Assembly: GCA_900545125.1 (NCBI GenBank)
Contig: UQXS01000099.1
Span: 1-8,945 of the forward strand
DNA: 8,945 nt
From: an uncultured Ruminococcus sp.
GTDB lineage: Bacteria > Bacillota > Clostridia > Oscillospirales > Ruminococcaceae
Direction: 5' to 3'
Shown here: one piece after another, positions 1 through 7,167 of the stretch
Position numbering within the stretch: position 1 is the first letter of the stretch
Layout of the letters: each line of letters opens with the position of its first letter
The notes under the pieces: generated by a model
Databases searched by the model: none
What the model saw: only the letters and a program-made list of their open reading frames with translations
What the model was told of the DNA's origin: nothing
Made by a program: the position numbers and the translations under genes

Positions 1-25
1 TAACATTAGAATTTTCATTAAGCAT
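1..25 (-). CDS. Start of a further gene in the rhamnose operon (partial)
   Basis: An ATG at 25-23 on the minus strand opens a frame reading MLNENSNV before the window ends. It is preceded by GGAG at 37-34, eight bases upstream, and that site overlaps the rfbD stop codon. The same arrangement (ribosome site fused to the previous stop) is used by rfbC and rfbB, so this is probably the next gene of the operon. Eight codons are too few to assign a product. Genes in this position are often glycosyltransferases or polysaccharide assembly proteins, but that is only context. Confidence 0.6.
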
Positions 26-36
26 TTTAAGGTCTC

Positions 37-924
37 CTACCTAATTTCATTAAGATATCTGTGCAACGCATCCTTCCAATCAGGCAGCGGAATAAACCCA
101 TTCTCCGCAAGCTTAGACTTGTCCAGACGGCTGTTGAAAGGTCTTGCAGCCTTAGAAAGTCCATATTCCTCGGTAGTCACTGGAACAACTTTTGTGCTGT
201 ATCCAGCCTGCCTGAAAATCTCGCAGGTGAAGTCATACCAGCTGATGAATCCGCCCTCGTTAGTTGCATGATAGTAGCCGTATTTCTCAGTTTCAGCCAT
301 ATCAACGAGAAGTCCCGCCAAATCATAAGTATAGGTAGGCGTGCCTATCTGATCATTTACAACTCGTACAGTATCATACTTCTTGCCAACATTCAGCATG
401 GTCTTGATGAAATTCTTGCCGTTCACTCCAAACACCCACGCAATTCGGACGATGAAATATTTATCAAGGGTATTTGCAACTGCAAGCTCACCCTCAAGCT
501 TAGTCTGTCCGTAGACGCAAAGCGGTGCATAGTCCTTGCAGTCCGGCTGCCAAGGCTCAGTTCCCTGACCGTTAAATACATAGTCAGTGGAAATATATAT
601 CATCTTGCGGTCAAGCTTTTTGCAGACATTGGCGATATTCTGCGTTCCGTCAACGTTTATCGCTCTGACTTTCGGGATATTCTCCTCGTCCTCCGCAGCA
701 TCAACAGCCGTCCATGCAGCACAGTGTACCACAACATCGGGATTTACTTCCGAAATTGTTTTTTCAACTGCATCTGAATCAGTAATATCAAGCTTGATAT
801 ATTCACATTCAGCAGATACCTCATCAAGAATATCGCTGCCGACAGCCTCATATCCACGCTTTTTCAGCTCATTTACAACATCAAAGCCGAGCTGTCCGCC
901 AACTCCTGTTACAAATGCTTTCAT
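37..924 (-). CDS. rfbD: dTDP-4-dehydrorhamnose reductase
   Basis: Catalyses the last step of dTDP-L-rhamnose synthesis, NAD(P)H-dependent reduction of dTDP-4-dehydro-L-rhamnose, in the cytoplasm. The 295-residue product has the usual family length and is an extended short-chain dehydrogenase. It shows the N-terminal nucleotide-binding glycine motif GVGGQLG (residues 7-13), the STDYVFNG segment with Thr113, Asp114 and Tyr115, and the catalytic Tyr138-x-x-x-Lys142 pair in YGQTK. I chose ATG at 924-922, which shares one base with the rfbB stop TGA (926-924). The in-frame TTG just before it is less likely. The overlap implies translational coupling to rfbB. It is the fourth gene of the operon and another gene follows closely. 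Also called rmlD. Confidence 0.96.
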   Translation of the reverse strand: MKAFVTGVGGQLGFDVVNELKKRGYEAVGSDILDEVSAECEYIKLDITDSDAVEKTISEVNPDVVVHCAAWTAVDAAEDEENIPKVRAINVDGTQNIANVCKKLDRKMIYISTDYVFNGQGTEPWQPDCKDYAPLCVYGQTKLEGELAVANTLDKYFIVRIAWVFGVNGKNFIKTMLNVGKKYDTVRVVNDQIGTPTYTYDLAGLLVDMAETEKYGYYHATNEGGFISWYDFTCEIFRQAGYSTKVVPVTTEEYGLSKAARPFNSRLDKSKLAENGFIPLPDWKDALHRYLNEIR

Positions 925-1952
925 CAAACAGTACCTCTGTTTCCGTACATTTTCTCATAGTAATTCTGATACTCGCCGGAAATGATAGTCTCCCACCATT
1001 CCTTGTTGTCGAGATACCATTTAATAGTTTTCTTAATGCCGTCGGCAAATTTTGTTTCAGGCAGCCAGCCAAGCTCGTTGTGAATCTTTGTCGGGTCGAT
1101 AGCATAACGCATATCATGTCCCTTTCTGTCCTCAACGTGTGTAATAAGGCTCTCAGGCTTGCCGAGTTCCTTGCAGATAAGCTTTACAATGTCGATATTC
1201 TTCATCTCGTTGTGACCGCCGACATTGTAAACTTCACCGACTCTGCCATTATGAATGATAAGGTCGATAGCACGGCAGTGATCCTCAACATACAGCCAGT
1301 CACGGACATTCAGTCCCTCTCCGTAAACAGGCAGAGGTTTGTCAGCCAGTGCATTAGCAATCATGAGAGGAATCAGCTTCTCAGGGAAGTGATATGGTCC
1401 GTAATTGTTGGAACATCTCGAAATGGTTACCGGAAGTCCGTAAGTTCTGTGGTATGCCATTACAAGCAGATCTGCACCGGCTTTTGAACTTGAATAAGGA
1501 CTGCTTGTATGAATAGGAGTCTCCTCAGTAAAGAAAAGGTCAGGTCTGTCAAGAGGCAGATCTCCGTAAACTTCATCGGTAGAAACCTGATGATATCTCT
1601 GGATACCATACTTTCTGCAAGCGTCCATAAGAACCTGTGTGCCGAGAATGTTGGTCTGGAGGAAAATCTCCGGATTCTCGATTGAACGGTCAACGTGAGA
1701 TTCCGCTGCAAAATTTACTACGATATCAGGCTTTTCTTCTTCAAAAAGCTTGTAAACGCCCTCACGGTCGCAGATGTCCAATTTCACAAATCTGAAATTC
1801 GGGTTGTCCATTACCGGAGCAAGCGTCGAAAGATTACCTGCGTATGTGAGCTTGTCCAAGCAAATAATTCTGTAATCAGGATAAGTATCAAGCATATGGA
1901 AAATAAAATTACTGCCGATAAATCCGGCGCCGCCGGTTACAAATATAGTCAT
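924..1952 (-). CDS. rfbB: dTDP-glucose 4,6-dehydratase
   Basis: Converts dTDP-D-glucose to dTDP-4-keto-6-deoxy-D-glucose using tightly bound NAD+, the second step of dTDP-rhamnose synthesis. The 342-residue length is typical. Visible motifs are the Rossmann loop GGAGFIG (7-13), the TYAGN segment (36-40), the catalytic Thr125-Asp126-Glu127 triad in STDEVYG, the Tyr153-x-x-x-Lys157 dyad in YSSSK, and the substrate-loop motif SRCSNNYGPYHFPEKLIP. The ATG at 1952 is set by AAGGAG at 1966-1961, eight bases upstream and overlapping the rfbC stop. Its own stop overlaps the rfbD start by one base. Also called rmlB. Confidence 0.97.
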   Translation of the reverse strand: MTIFVTGGAGFIGSNFIFHMLDTYPDYRIICLDKLTYAGNLSTLAPVMDNPNFRFVKLDICDREGVYKLFEEEKPDIVVNFAAESHVDRSIENPEIFLQTNILGTQVLMDACRKYGIQRYHQVSTDEVYGDLPLDRPDLFFTEETPIHTSSPYSSSKAGADLLVMAYHRTYGLPVTISRCSNNYGPYHFPEKLIPLMIANALADKPLPVYGEGLNVRDWLYVEDHCRAIDLIIHNGRVGEVYNVGGHNEMKNIDIVKLICKELGKPESLITHVEDRKGHDMRYAIDPTKIHNELGWLPETKFADGIKKTIKWYLDNKEWWETIISGEYQNYYEKMYGNRGTV

Positions 1953-1964
1953 GGTTAATTCTCC

Positions 1965-2516
1965 TTAAAACTCAATTTTGGATTCTGAAAGCGACGAATG
2001 AATCTTATCCTTTTCGCTGAGAATAATCTCGCCTACTTCAGGCCATTCAATGCCGATTGCAGGATCGTTCCACATAATTCCACCCTCATCTTCGGGGTGA
2101 TAAAGCTCATCACATTTATACGCAAATTCCGCATAGTCACTCATTACAACGAATCCGTGAGCAAATCCACGGGGAATCATAAACTGTCGCTTATTTTCTT
2201 CTGAAAGGACAACACCTACCCACTGACCGTATGTAGGGCTACCCTTGCGTAGATCTACCGCAACATCAAATACTTCTCCTTTCAGGACACGTACAAGTTT
2301 TGCCTGAGGATGCGTCCTCTGAAAATGCAGTCCACGGAGAACGCCTTTTCGAGAACTTGACTGATTATCCTGTACGAAATTATAGTCGAGTCCGGCATCC
2401 TTGAAATCAGATTCCTTGTAAGTTTCCATGAAATATCCACGATTGTCGCCGTAGGTTTTCACATCTATTATGTAAACGCCCTTGATTTTTGTTTCATTAA
2501 AAGTAAAGTTTCCCAT
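1965..2516 (-). CDS. rfbC: dTDP-4-dehydrorhamnose 3,5-epimerase
   Basis: Epimerises C3 and C5 of dTDP-4-keto-6-deoxyglucose to give dTDP-4-keto-L-rhamnose, the third step of the pathway. The 183-residue protein matches the cupin-type RmlC family in length and motifs: FVQDNQSSS followed by GVLRGLHFQ carrying the catalytic His64, the FAYK segment with Tyr133 as the probable catalytic tyrosine, and DEGGIMWNDP near the C-terminus. The ATG at 2516 has AAGGAG at 2530-2525, eight bases upstream and overlapping the rfbA stop codon. It sits between rfbA and rfbB with 12-nt gaps on both sides. Also called rmlC. Confidence 0.96.
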   Translation of the reverse strand: MGNFTFNETKIKGVYIIDVKTYGDNRGYFMETYKESDFKDAGLDYNFVQDNQSSSRKGVLRGLHFQRTHPQAKLVRVLKGEVFDVAVDLRKGSPTYGQWVGVVLSEENKRQFMIPRGFAHGFVVMSDYAEFAYKCDELYHPEDEGGIMWNDPAIGIEWPEVGEIILSEKDKIHSSLSESKIEF

Positions 2517-2528
2517 TTTTCTGACTCC

Positions 2529-3416
2529 TTAATACTTGATTCTTCCTTCGGCAACTTTTTTCAAATGCTGTCCATAAGGCGATTTACCGTATTTCTCGGC
2601 TGACTTCATCAAACCTTCTTTATCTATCCAGCCATTGATAAATGCAATTTCTTCCGGAGCAGATATTTCAATTCCCTGACGATTCTGCACCATCTGAACA
2701 AAATTTGAAGCCTCATTCAAGCTGTCCATTGTTCCGGTATCAAGCCATGCAAAGCCACGACCGAGAAGCTGTACATCAAGCATCTTGTCATTTAAGTACA
2801 TTTCATTAAGTGTTGTGATTTCAAGTTCTCCACGAGCTGACAGCTTGACCTGATTTGCCCTCGCACTTACTCCCGACGGATAGAAATATAATCCAGTTAC
2901 AGCGTAATTGCTCTTCGGATTTGCCGGTTTTTCTTCAATAGAAAGTGCATGACCGTTTTCATCAAAATCTACAACTCCGAAGCGTTCAGGGTCGGGAACA
3001 TAGTATCCAAACACTGTTGCTCTGTTGTTTTCCTCCGCATTTTTTTTTGCGTTGCGGAGAATCATTCCGAATCCGTTCCCATAGAAAATGTTGTCGCCAA
3101 GCACCATAGCACAAGCATCGCTGCCGATGAATTCTTCACCAAGAATAAACGCCTGTGCAAGACCATCAGGACTCGGCTGAATTTTATAAGATAGATTAAT
3201 ACCATACTGCGAACCATCACCAAGAAGTCTTTCAAAGTTCGGCAGATCGGTCGGAGTAGAAATGATGAGTATATCCTTTATTCCCGCCAGCATCAGCGTT
3301 GACAAAGGGTAATATACCATTGGTTTATCGTATACAGGTAAAAGCTGTTTACTTGTTACCATTGTAAGCGGGTATAGACGTGTTCCCGAGCCTCCTGCAA
3401 GAATTATTCCTTTCAT
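2529..3416 (-). CDS. rfbA: Glucose-1-phosphate thymidylyltransferase
   Basis: Joins dTTP and glucose-1-phosphate to make dTDP-glucose and pyrophosphate, the committed first step of dTDP-rhamnose synthesis; the family is usually feedback-inhibited by dTDP-rhamnose. The 295-residue length fits the classical tetrameric RmlA type. The N-terminal signature GGSGTRLYPLT (8-18) and the KQLLPVYDKPMVYYPLSTLM block form the nucleotide and sugar-phosphate site. LGDNIFYG carries the metal-site aspartate, and VTGLYFY and WLDTGT follow in family order. The start ATG at 3416 has AAAGGAG at 3432-3426, nine bases upstream. It is the first gene of the operon, after a long AT-rich spacer that holds a likely promoter. 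Also called rmlA. Confidence 0.97.
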   Translation of the reverse strand: MKGIILAGGSGTRLYPLTMVTSKQLLPVYDKPMVYYPLSTLMLAGIKDILIISTPTDLPNFERLLGDGSQYGINLSYKIQPSPDGLAQAFILGEEFIGSDACAMVLGDNIFYGNGFGMILRNAKKNAEENNRATVFGYYVPDPERFGVVDFDENGHALSIEEKPANPKSNYAVTGLYFYPSGVSARANQVKLSARGELEITTLNEMYLNDKMLDVQLLGRGFAWLDTGTMDSLNEASNFVQMVQNRQGIEISAPEEIAFINGWIDKEGLMKSAEKYGKSPYGQHLKKVAEGRIKY

Positions 3417-3460
3417 TATGTGGAACTCCTTTTTTTAATATTCTATTCTTTATTTTATTT

Positions 3461-3488
3461 ATGATACTATCCATATTATTTTTGTAAA
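3461..3488 (-). promoter_or_regulatory. Likely promoter of the rfbACBD operon
   Basis: On the minus strand, TTTACA (3488-3483) is followed after 16 bases by TATCAT (3466-3461). Each hexamer differs from consensus by one base. Transcription would start near 3454, leaving a leader of about 38 nt before the rfbA ribosome site and ATG. The region is AT-rich, so chance matches are easy; it is simply the best-placed pair seen. Confidence 0.45.
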
Positions 3489-3529
3489 ATATCATATTAA
3501 CTATAAATGTGATGGCGTATAATAAAACT

Positions 3530-3704
3530 TGACACAATCCAGATAAGAGGAGTAAAGGCATTGATCTGGAGATATTTCATGAGCTATTAGGCAAACAGGA
3601 GGATATGCACTGCCAACAACGGACTTCCTCCGGCGGTCAAGAGAAGACGCTATTATGATAACGCTTTCTTTGCTGCCTGAAATTTGTTCGAGAAAATTGT
3701 GTCA
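3530..3704. repeat. 9-bp inverted repeat flanking a 157-bp interval
   Basis: TGACACAAT at 3530-3538 is the exact reverse complement of ATTGTGTCA at 3696-3704. A third copy, TTGACACAA, lies at 3966-3974 in the same orientation as the first. The spacing could fit terminal repeats of a small or decayed mobile element, or scattered binding sites for a regulator. The match is short, and no target-site duplication was recognised. Confidence 0.35.
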
Positions 3705-3806
3705 GATATTATTGACAAGATCATAATGTAAGAACGAGCCTGAATATTTTCTCTCAGTAATTTTTCTGAAAAGTTTTTCAACTGCATTTTATCCGTGAGT
3801 TGCTCA

Positions 3807-3864
3807 TAAGGTCACAAAATGCTAAAATGAAGTTGGCAAAAAACATAGAAAGCGAGTGACCTTA
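3807..3864. repeat. 9-bp perfect inverted repeat, 40-nt loop
   Basis: TAAGGTCAC at 3807-3815 pairs exactly with GTGACCTTA at 3856-3864. The intervening 40 bases are A-rich and contain no U-tract-terminated hairpin, so this does not look like a terminator. It could be an operator pair, an RNA stem, or the edge of a mobile-element remnant. Confidence 0.4.
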
Positions 3865-3991
3865 AAATGAGTATAACATATAAAATTGAAATAAGCAATG
3901 AAAAAATCGAAAATTTTTCTGATTTTGTGCATTGTGACGATTTTTTATCTTCTGCCTACTTTTGCTTGACACAACCAAATAAATACCGGGG

Positions 3992-4020
3992 TTGATTTTT
4001 TTATCCGCCTGTGCTATAAT
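3992..4020 (+). promoter_or_regulatory. Promoter of the regulator/DUF3737 operon
   Basis: TTGATT (3992-3997), a 17-base spacer and a perfect TATAAT (4015-4020), with an upstream TG giving an extended -10 (TGCTATAAT). Transcription should start near 4027, about 25 bases before the TTG start of the regulator gene. A short inverted pair CAACC (3972-3976) and GGTTG (3990-3994) touches the -35 box and could be an operator, but this is weak. Confidence 0.8.
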
Positions 4021-4051
4021 ATATGTAATTGTATGGAGAGGGGGCAGAAAC

Positions 4052-6295
4052 TTGCTGCATAACAAAAAACCTGCTATAGGTATAATTACATCCAGGGCTT
4101 CTGAATCGGAACAAAAGCAAATACTCAGCGGTATTCTCTCTCAGTGTGAAAAAGTCGGTTCCGATGCAGTTATTATCACCAATATCTACAACTTCTACCA
4201 ATATGTAACCGAAATTGAAATTGAAAATAAAATATATGAACTTATTGACTCCGAACGCATTGACGGACTTATCTTTACCGCAGAATCCATTAACAATGAT
4301 TCCCTGACGCCTATTATCCTACAACACCTGAGAAAACGCTCCGATATACCTATCGTTGTTACCGGATCGCAGATTCCGGGATTTGACTGCATTGACAACG
4401 ATGTCCGGGCTGATTTTGCCGATATTGCCCGGCATCTGACAGAAGTTCACGGCTTTACAAGGATTGATATGCTTGCCGGATATGAATGGCATGATTCCAA
4501 TCAGGAACGTATCAGCGGTCTGAAATCGGTACTACAGGAAAAGGGCGTTCCTTTCGGCGATGAAAATATCATCTACGGCAACTACTGGACTGATTCCGGT
4601 GAAAAGCTTGCTCTGGAATACATAAACGGCATACGCCCGTTTCCGCAGGCTGTGGTCTGCGCCAATGATTACATGGCTTTCGGAATGACAGACACATTTT
4701 TCTCACATAACGTTTCTCTGCCAGATGATATAACCGTAGTCGGATATGAACATATCGGCGACAGAATATACCACTCCCCTATTCTCACTACCTATCAGCG
4801 CAACCGTTTTGCTCTGGGACAAAGAGCTGTAAATATGGTCTACAGCAGAATTACAGGAATAAAAACAGAGGATATTCCCGTTAACGGATGTATGGTCTGC
4901 GGCGAGACTTGCAGCTGCGGTACAGACCACGAATTTCTTGGCAAAGAACTTGACCTTGTAAGAAAAGATCAGTTCTACAGAAACATGAATTTCAGCGGCT
5001 GTTTTGAACACCGTTCGGCTTTGTGCCATTCTCTTACCGACTATATTTCCGCACTCCGTGAGTATTCCTATCTTATCAGGGACGCCGACGGAATTTATCT
5101 CTGCCTGTACGAAAATTGGTGCTCACGTAAAAATGATATCACCTCTGACAAAGATGCCAACTCCAGAACTATGGTATGTTATCGCATAACCAGTCCGGAA
5201 AATGCAGGCGACAAGCCAATGTTCTTTACACGCAGATTGCTTTTTCCGCCAAACCTTGCAGGCAGCGGTGAAAAGGGATTCTATTATCTGCTTCCGTTTT
5301 TTTCGGCAGGAAAAGATCTTGGACATCTGGTGATACAGTACAACCACCCGGATTCCTACGACAGTACCTTTATTAGCTGGCATCAGACGGCAGTAAACGC
5401 TCTGTGCAGCCTGCAAATGAGAAACGATATCAATACTCTGCTGGAATGCCACAATCTCTCTGAATTTCACGACTCCACAACACGGCTCTACAACAGCGCA
5501 GGTCTTACAAACGAACTTAATATAGCTCTGAAACGATGCTCCGGGAACGATACAATGCTTATTGTTCTTATCCGCACCGGTCTTTTTTACGACAATATCA
5601 GAATAGACGAACTGCATACATCAGTACGGATTGATACCGAACTTTCTGACAACTTCCGCCATATCACAAACGATTCAAACGAATTTCTTGCAAGAATATC
5701 CGATAAGCTGTACGCCTTTGCTGCTGTCGGCAATTACAATGAGCAAAGTGCTGCTCTGATAACCGACAAAATCAATTCTATAATATCTCATTCTCCCATG
5801 TATCTCAGCAGCTGCGGTATAGATTCAACTGTATGCACATGGGCTGTAGTATCCGCAGACAAAGCTGATGCAGCCGGGGTCATAGATAGTCTCAACAAAG
5901 AAATTTCCGGGAAAATACGTATTCTTTCGGAAAAACGTGAAAATCCACAGTACTGTACCTTTCTCAATATGCGCAGCATGATGTATGCTTCTCCAGAAAA
6001 AGAATGGGATGCACAGCAGTTATGCCGTGACTTCCACCTGAGCTATGGTCACTTCCGGGCAGTGTACAAAAGTCTTTTTGGCATAAGCTTTCACAAGGAT
6101 GTTATCGAAAGCCGTATTTCATATGCCAAATATCTGCTTATAACGACCTCCGTCAGTTTGTCTGCGATAGCCTATAAATGCGGATATGAGGACGAAAAAT
6201 ATTTCATGAGGCAGTTCCGGCAGCTTACGGGAACTACCCCCAATAAATACAGAGATGTTAAAAATTCAGAACAGGAGCAAAATAATGATAATTAA
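4052..6295 (+). CDS. AraC-type regulator with LacI-like sensor and degenerate GGDEF
   Basis: A 747-residue one-component transcription factor, probably cytoplasmic. Residues 7-265 resemble the LacI/GalR ligand-binding domain: the PAIGIITS start, CANDYMAFG at 203-211, and ITVVGYEH before LTTYQ at 245-249. No N-terminal LacI helix-turn-helix precedes it. A Cys-rich linker (280-289) leads to a poorly defined, possibly GAF-like region (about 300-465). Residues 473-630 resemble a GGDEF domain beginning HDSTTRLYN, but the signature is ISDKL at 549-553, so cyclase activity is unlikely. The C-terminus (about 650-742) is an AraC two-helix-turn-helix domain with the typical IAYKCGYEDEKYFMRQFRQ and GTTPNKYR. 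The start is TTG at 4052, seven bases after GGGG; the earlier in-frame TTG at 3992 lies inside the promoter. It overlaps the next gene by 11 nt, suggesting a related role. Ligand unknown, probably a sugar. Confidence 0.88.
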   Translation: MLHNKKPAIGIITSRASESEQKQILSGILSQCEKVGSDAVIITNIYNFYQYVTEIEIENKIYELIDSERIDGLIFTAESINNDSLTPIILQHLRKRSDIPIVVTGSQIPGFDCIDNDVRADFADIARHLTEVHGFTRIDMLAGYEWHDSNQERISGLKSVLQEKGVPFGDENIIYGNYWTDSGEKLALEYINGIRPFPQAVVCANDYMAFGMTDTFFSHNVSLPDDITVVGYEHIGDRIYHSPILTTYQRNRFALGQRAVNMVYSRITGIKTEDIPVNGCMVCGETCSCGTDHEFLGKELDLVRKDQFYRNMNFSGCFEHRSALCHSLTDYISALREYSYLIRDADGIYLCLYENWCSRKNDITSDKDANSRTMVCYRITSPENAGDKPMFFTRRLLFPPNLAGSGEKGFYYLLPFFSAGKDLGHLVIQYNHPDSYDSTFISWHQTAVNALCSLQMRNDINTLLECHNLSEFHDSTTRLYNSAGLTNELNIALKRCSGNDTMLIVLIRTGLFYDNIRIDELHTSVRIDTELSDNFRHITNDSNEFLARISDKLYAFAAVGNYNEQSAALITDKINSIISHSPMYLSSCGIDSTVCTWAVVSADKADAAGVIDSLNKEISGKIRILSEKRENPQYCTFLNMRSMMYASPEKEWDAQQLCRDFHLSYGHFRAVYKSLFGISFHKDVIESRISYAKYLLITTSVSLSAIAYKCGYEDEKYFMRQFRQLTGTTPNKYRDVKNSEQEQNNDN

Positions 6296-7118
6296 CCACA
6301 AGACATTTGATGAAGAAAGAGCCCTTTACGGTAGTCACGGTCTTACTCTTGAAAACTGTGCCTTTGACGGTCCTTCTGACGGTGAAAGCGCATTGAAAGA
6401 AAGCTCCGATGTTACAGTCAGGAACTGCTTCTGCAATCTTCGCTATCCGTTCTGGCATAACAGCGGTCTTGATATTGAAGACTGCACCATGACCGAGCTA
6501 TGCCGTGCAGCTATATGGTATTCAAATAAGATAAATATTAAAAATTCCACTCTCCACGGCATAAAGGCACTGAGGGAATGCTCGGATGTCCGTATTGAAA
6601 ATTGCAGCATCATTTCGCCTGAATTCGGCTGGTCGGTAAATGGTATTATAATGACTGATTCAACTGCCGAAAGCGAATACTTTATGATGAGGAGCAGCGG
6701 AATAACATTCCGTAACGTCCGCTTCAAGGGAAAATATTCTTTCCAGTACATAGAAAACGCTCTGTTTGAAAACTGCGTTTTTGATACTAAAGACGCTTTC
6801 TGGCACGGCAGGAACATAACCGTCCGGAACAGCGTGATAAACGGTGAATATCTTGCATGGTACTCCGACGGTCTTACGCTGGAAAACTGTACTATCACCG
6901 GAACTCAGCCGTTCTGCTATTGCCGTGGTCTCAGGCTTATAAACTGCAAAATGAACGGCGCCGACCTCAGCTTTGAAAAATCAGAAGTTGAAGCAGAGAT
7001 CACAACCCATGTGGACAGTATAAAAAATCCCCTCAGCGGAACGATATGTGCGCTTTCTGTCGGGGAGATCATCATGACCGATCCATGTGCCAATGGGAAA
7101 ATAATTACCGCAAAATAA
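6285..7118 (+). CDS. DUF3737-family right-handed beta-helix protein
   Basis: A 277-residue protein matching the DUF3737 family, whose biochemical role is not established to my knowledge. From about residue 20 to 225 it consists of consecutive rungs, mostly exactly 19 residues, each opening with a strand such as LTLENC, VTVRNC, VRIENC or ITVRNS, followed by a variable turn rich in Trp, Tyr and Phe. This is the pattern of a right-handed parallel beta-helix of the pectate-lyase type. It has no signal peptide or membrane segment, so it is probably cytoplasmic. I chose ATG at 6285 because AGGAG lies seven bases upstream. It overlaps the regulator gene by 11 nt, implying coupled translation from the same promoter. 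A carbohydrate-related function is plausible from the fold and the sugar-sensor-like regulator, but not shown. A hairpin terminator follows directly. Confidence 0.87.
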   Translation: MIINHKTFDEERALYGSHGLTLENCAFDGPSDGESALKESSDVTVRNCFCNLRYPFWHNSGLDIEDCTMTELCRAAIWYSNKINIKNSTLHGIKALRECSDVRIENCSIISPEFGWSVNGIIMTDSTAESEYFMMRSSGITFRNVRFKGKYSFQYIENALFENCVFDTKDAFWHGRNITVRNSVINGEYLAWYSDGLTLENCTITGTQPFCYCRGLRLINCKMNGADLSFEKSEVEAEITTHVDSIKNPLSGTICALSVGEIIMTDPCANGKIITAK

Positions 7119-7122
7119 AATG

Positions 7123-7167
7123 AAAACACCGCACAAAGCTTTATTTTACACTCTGTGCGGTATTTTT
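7123..7167. terminator. Bidirectional intrinsic terminator between convergent genes
   Basis: ACCGCACA (7128-7135) pairs with TGTGCGGT (7154-7161) around an 18-nt loop. Flanking A-runs (7123-7126) and T-runs (7162-7166) extend the stem past one mismatch. On the plus strand the stem is followed by ATTTTTC; on the minus strand by TGTTTTCATTTTATTTT. It lies in the 48-nt gap between the DUF3737 stop and the stop of the convergent membrane-protein gene, so it probably serves both. Confidence 0.85.

Larger units (their letters stand above)
3489..3991. other. AT-rich spacer without a convincing gene
   Basis: About 500 bases between two divergent operons with no open frame that looks like a gene. It contains three TTGACACA motifs (3529-3537, 3966-3974, and inverted at 3697-3704) and a 9-bp inverted repeat (3807-3815 with 3856-3864). 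It also has a weak A/T-rich inverted repeat, AAAAAATCG at 3901-3909 pairing with 3938-3946. Plus-strand scraps such as 3542-3604 (read as DKRSKGIDLEIFHELLGKQ) and, in another frame, 3617-3679 (NNGLPPAVKRRRYYDNAFF) have protein-like composition but are broken by stops and a frame change. They could be a decayed gene or mobile element. I recognise no family. Confidence 0.5.

Noticed and set aside
3867..3995. Plus-strand ORF of 42 codons starting MSITYKIEISNEK
   Set aside because: It has no clear ribosome site or promoter, is A/T-biased, contains an inverted repeat and runs into the -35 box of the regulator promoter. It resembles nothing I recognise, although it could be the start of a truncated transposase.
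3992..4051. N-terminal extension of the regulator from an in-frame TTG at 3992
   Set aside because: The codons coincide with the -35 and -10 boxes of the promoter, so the mRNA would not contain them. TTG at 4052 has a good ribosome site.
4033..4062. Nine-codon leader ORF (ATG at 4033, TAA at 4060-4062) overlapping the regulator start in another frame
   Set aside because: It would begin only about six bases from the predicted transcription start with no ribosome site. It has no run of a single amino acid that would suggest attenuation.
5123..5617. Minus-strand ORF of 164 codons inside the regulator gene
   Set aside because: It is antisense to a well-supported coding region and has no ribosome site or recognisable motif.
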